Positions 63,013-64,000 of a stretch of 64,000 bases of DNA are shown here, in pieces. The notes under the pieces were generated by a model. That model was not told the origin of the DNA and ran no database searches. It saw nothing but the letters and a program-made list of their open reading frames with translations. The position numbers and the translations under genes are program-made. Numbering within the stretch: the first letter of the stretch is position 1; each line of letters begins with the position of its first letter. Source of the DNA: Clostridium aceticum (GTDB taxonomy: Bacteria > Bacillota > Clostridia > Peptostreptococcales > Natronincolaceae); NCBI RefSeq assembly GCF_001042715.1, contig NZ_CP009687.1:620001-684000 (forward strand), in the 5' to 3' direction.

Positions 63013-64000
63013 AGCTGTTGAGGACCAAGGTATATCCTGGGAGAAATGTCTATGCTCATTTTCCTGTTGTTAGAGCAGATGTGGATTTACAGGATTATGT
63101 AAATATACCTACCTGTGATATAAAAGGATTTAATGAAGAACTTTTAAAAATTTTACCAGGTTTAACACAACACAAATGTAGCATTGGTGAAGTAGGCGGA
63201 TTTGTAATCAGACTAAATAGAGGAACGTATTTAGCACATGTCATGGAGCATATGACATTGGAGATTCAGAAGCTGTTGGGATATGATTTGAAGTTTGGTA
63301 AAGCAAGATATTTAGAGAATGAATCTGTATACTATATTGTATTTTCTTATGAAAATCCTACTGCTGGTGAAGAAGCAGCTATTTTAGCCTTCGATATTAT
63401 CCACGCTCTTTTACACAAAGAAACTATTGACTTAGAAAAAGGATTACAGCAAATAAAAGATAAAATTGCTGTCAATGAGCTAGGGCCTAGTACTGCTGCT
63501 ATTGTGGAGGAGGCTAAGAAAAGGAATATACCTGTTACGAGAATCGGAGGCAATAGTCTTATACAGTTGGGCTATGGAAAGTATGCGAAAAAGGTTGAAG
63601 CTACAATCACAGAAAACACCAACTGCATTGCAGTGGATATTGCTGGTGATAAGGAGCTTACCAATAGTATATTGCACATTCATGGGATTCCAGTGCCAGA
63701 AGGAAGAGCAGTAGAAAACTACGAGGAATCTAAAAGTATTATACAGCAAATCGGTTTTCCTGTAGTAGTAAAACCTTATAATGGTAATCAAGGAAAGGGT
63801 GTATCTTTAAACCTTAAATCTATGAGGGAAGTAAAGAAAGCTTTTACTATAGCTAAAAAATATAGCAGCAAAGTATTAGTAGAAAAGTACATCTTAGGAA
63901 AGCACTATCGAATAGCTGTGGTAGGAGAAGAGGTGGTTGCGGTTTCAGAACGTATTGCAGCCCATGTCATAGGTGATGGTATAAACAACATCAAGGATTT
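63009..64000 (+). CDS. cphA: Cyanophycin synthetase, 5' part
   Basis: The frame is open from the ATG at 63009 to the window edge, giving the first 330 residues of a protein usually about 870-900 long. It begins MKLLRTKVYPGRNVYAHFPV; the middle has LGPSTAAIVEEAKKRNIPVT, SLIQLGYGKYAKKVEATITE, and the ATP-grasp domain starts near VVVKPYNGNQGKGVSLNL. It builds the Asp-Arg storage polymer cyanophycin from aspartate and arginine with ATP. Coupled to cphB by a 4-base overlap. Confidence 0.95.
   Translation, partial: MKLLRTKVYPGRNVYAHFPVVRADVDLQDYVNIPTCDIKGFNEELLKILPGLTQHKCSIGEVGGFVIRLNRGTYLAHVMEHMTLEIQKLLGYDLKFGKARYLENESVYYIVFSYENPTAGEEAAILAFDIIHALLHKETIDLEKGLQQIKDKIAVNELGPSTAAIVEEAKKRNIPVTRIGGNSLIQLGYGKYAKKVEATITENTNCIAVDIAGDKELTNSILHIHGIPVPEGRAVENYEESKSIIQQIGFPVVVKPYNGNQGKGVSLNLKSMREVKKAFTIAKKYSSKVLVEKYILGKHYRIAVVGEEVVAVSERIAAHVIGDGINNIKD

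Overview
The window (about 34% G+C by eye) comes from a low-GC, endospore-forming, strictly anaerobic Bacillota chromosome. The best fit is an Alkaliphilus/Natronincola-like member of the Clostridia. Supporting signs are an alpha/beta-type small acid-soluble spore protein, LonB next to LonA, rubredoxin, hybrid cluster protein, a T-box leader, PyrR-type attenuators, an Agr peptide system and many TTG/GTG starts behind strong Shine-Dalgarno sequences. The genus is an inference from gene content. I saw no tRNA, rRNA, CRISPR array or prophage.

Layout. 1-8.0 kb: proteostasis block clpP(partial)-clpX, a reversed pair of half-size chromate transporters, lonB-lonA-engB, and a rubredoxin gene. 8.0-12.3 kb: proline synthesis (proA-proB behind a T-box) facing pyrB-pyrI, which has a two-stage PyrR-type leader. 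12.3-19.4 kb: signalling, with an ADP-ribosylglycohydrolase/TPR fusion, then an Agr quorum-sensing locus (LytTR regulator, two tandem AgrC-like kinases of which the first lacks its ATPase domain, and agrB-agrD reading the opposite way), then a PAS histidine kinase. 19.4-30.4 kb: MFS transporter, cardiolipin synthase, a three-gene 2-hydroxyacyl-CoA-dehydratase-activase-like operon, and an adaptor/RND efflux pair. 30.4-33.7 kb: accessory island with a broken IS982-type element, an unrecognised secreted protein and a small membrane partner. 33.7-40.7 kb: zinc-finger/winged-helix protein, cysteine desulfurase-like enzyme, methyltransferase, Crp/Fnr regulator, Fe-S membrane protein, CsoR, ArsR, Acr3 arsenite pump and glutaredoxin. 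40.7-46.3 kb: an H-NOX chemoreceptor with the residues of an oxygen-binding pocket, trpS, a spore protein gene and small membrane proteins. 46.4-56.5 kb: sodium/solute symporter-agmatinase-spermidine synthase, hcp, glucokinase, cinA, a YdjM-like protein and azlCD. 56.5-64 kb: HAD phosphatase, zinc-ribbon and Asp23 proteins, a Met/His/Pro-rich repeat protein, acpP, a cation efflux protein, a Na/phosphate cotransporter behind a Pho-box-like array, and cyanophycinase with the start of cyanophycin synthetase.

How it fits together. Much of the window is housekeeping (proteolysis, proline, pyrimidine, polyamine, nitrogen storage). Between these blocks lie stress and sensing modules for oxygen, arsenite, other metals, phosphate and a peptide pheromone. 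Two families of short dispersed intergenic repeats recur across the window. The most unusual structures are the Agr locus, where a regulator-kinase unit was duplicated and then partly deleted to leave a kinase without a catalytic domain, and the secreted-protein/membrane-protein pair beside the IS element.
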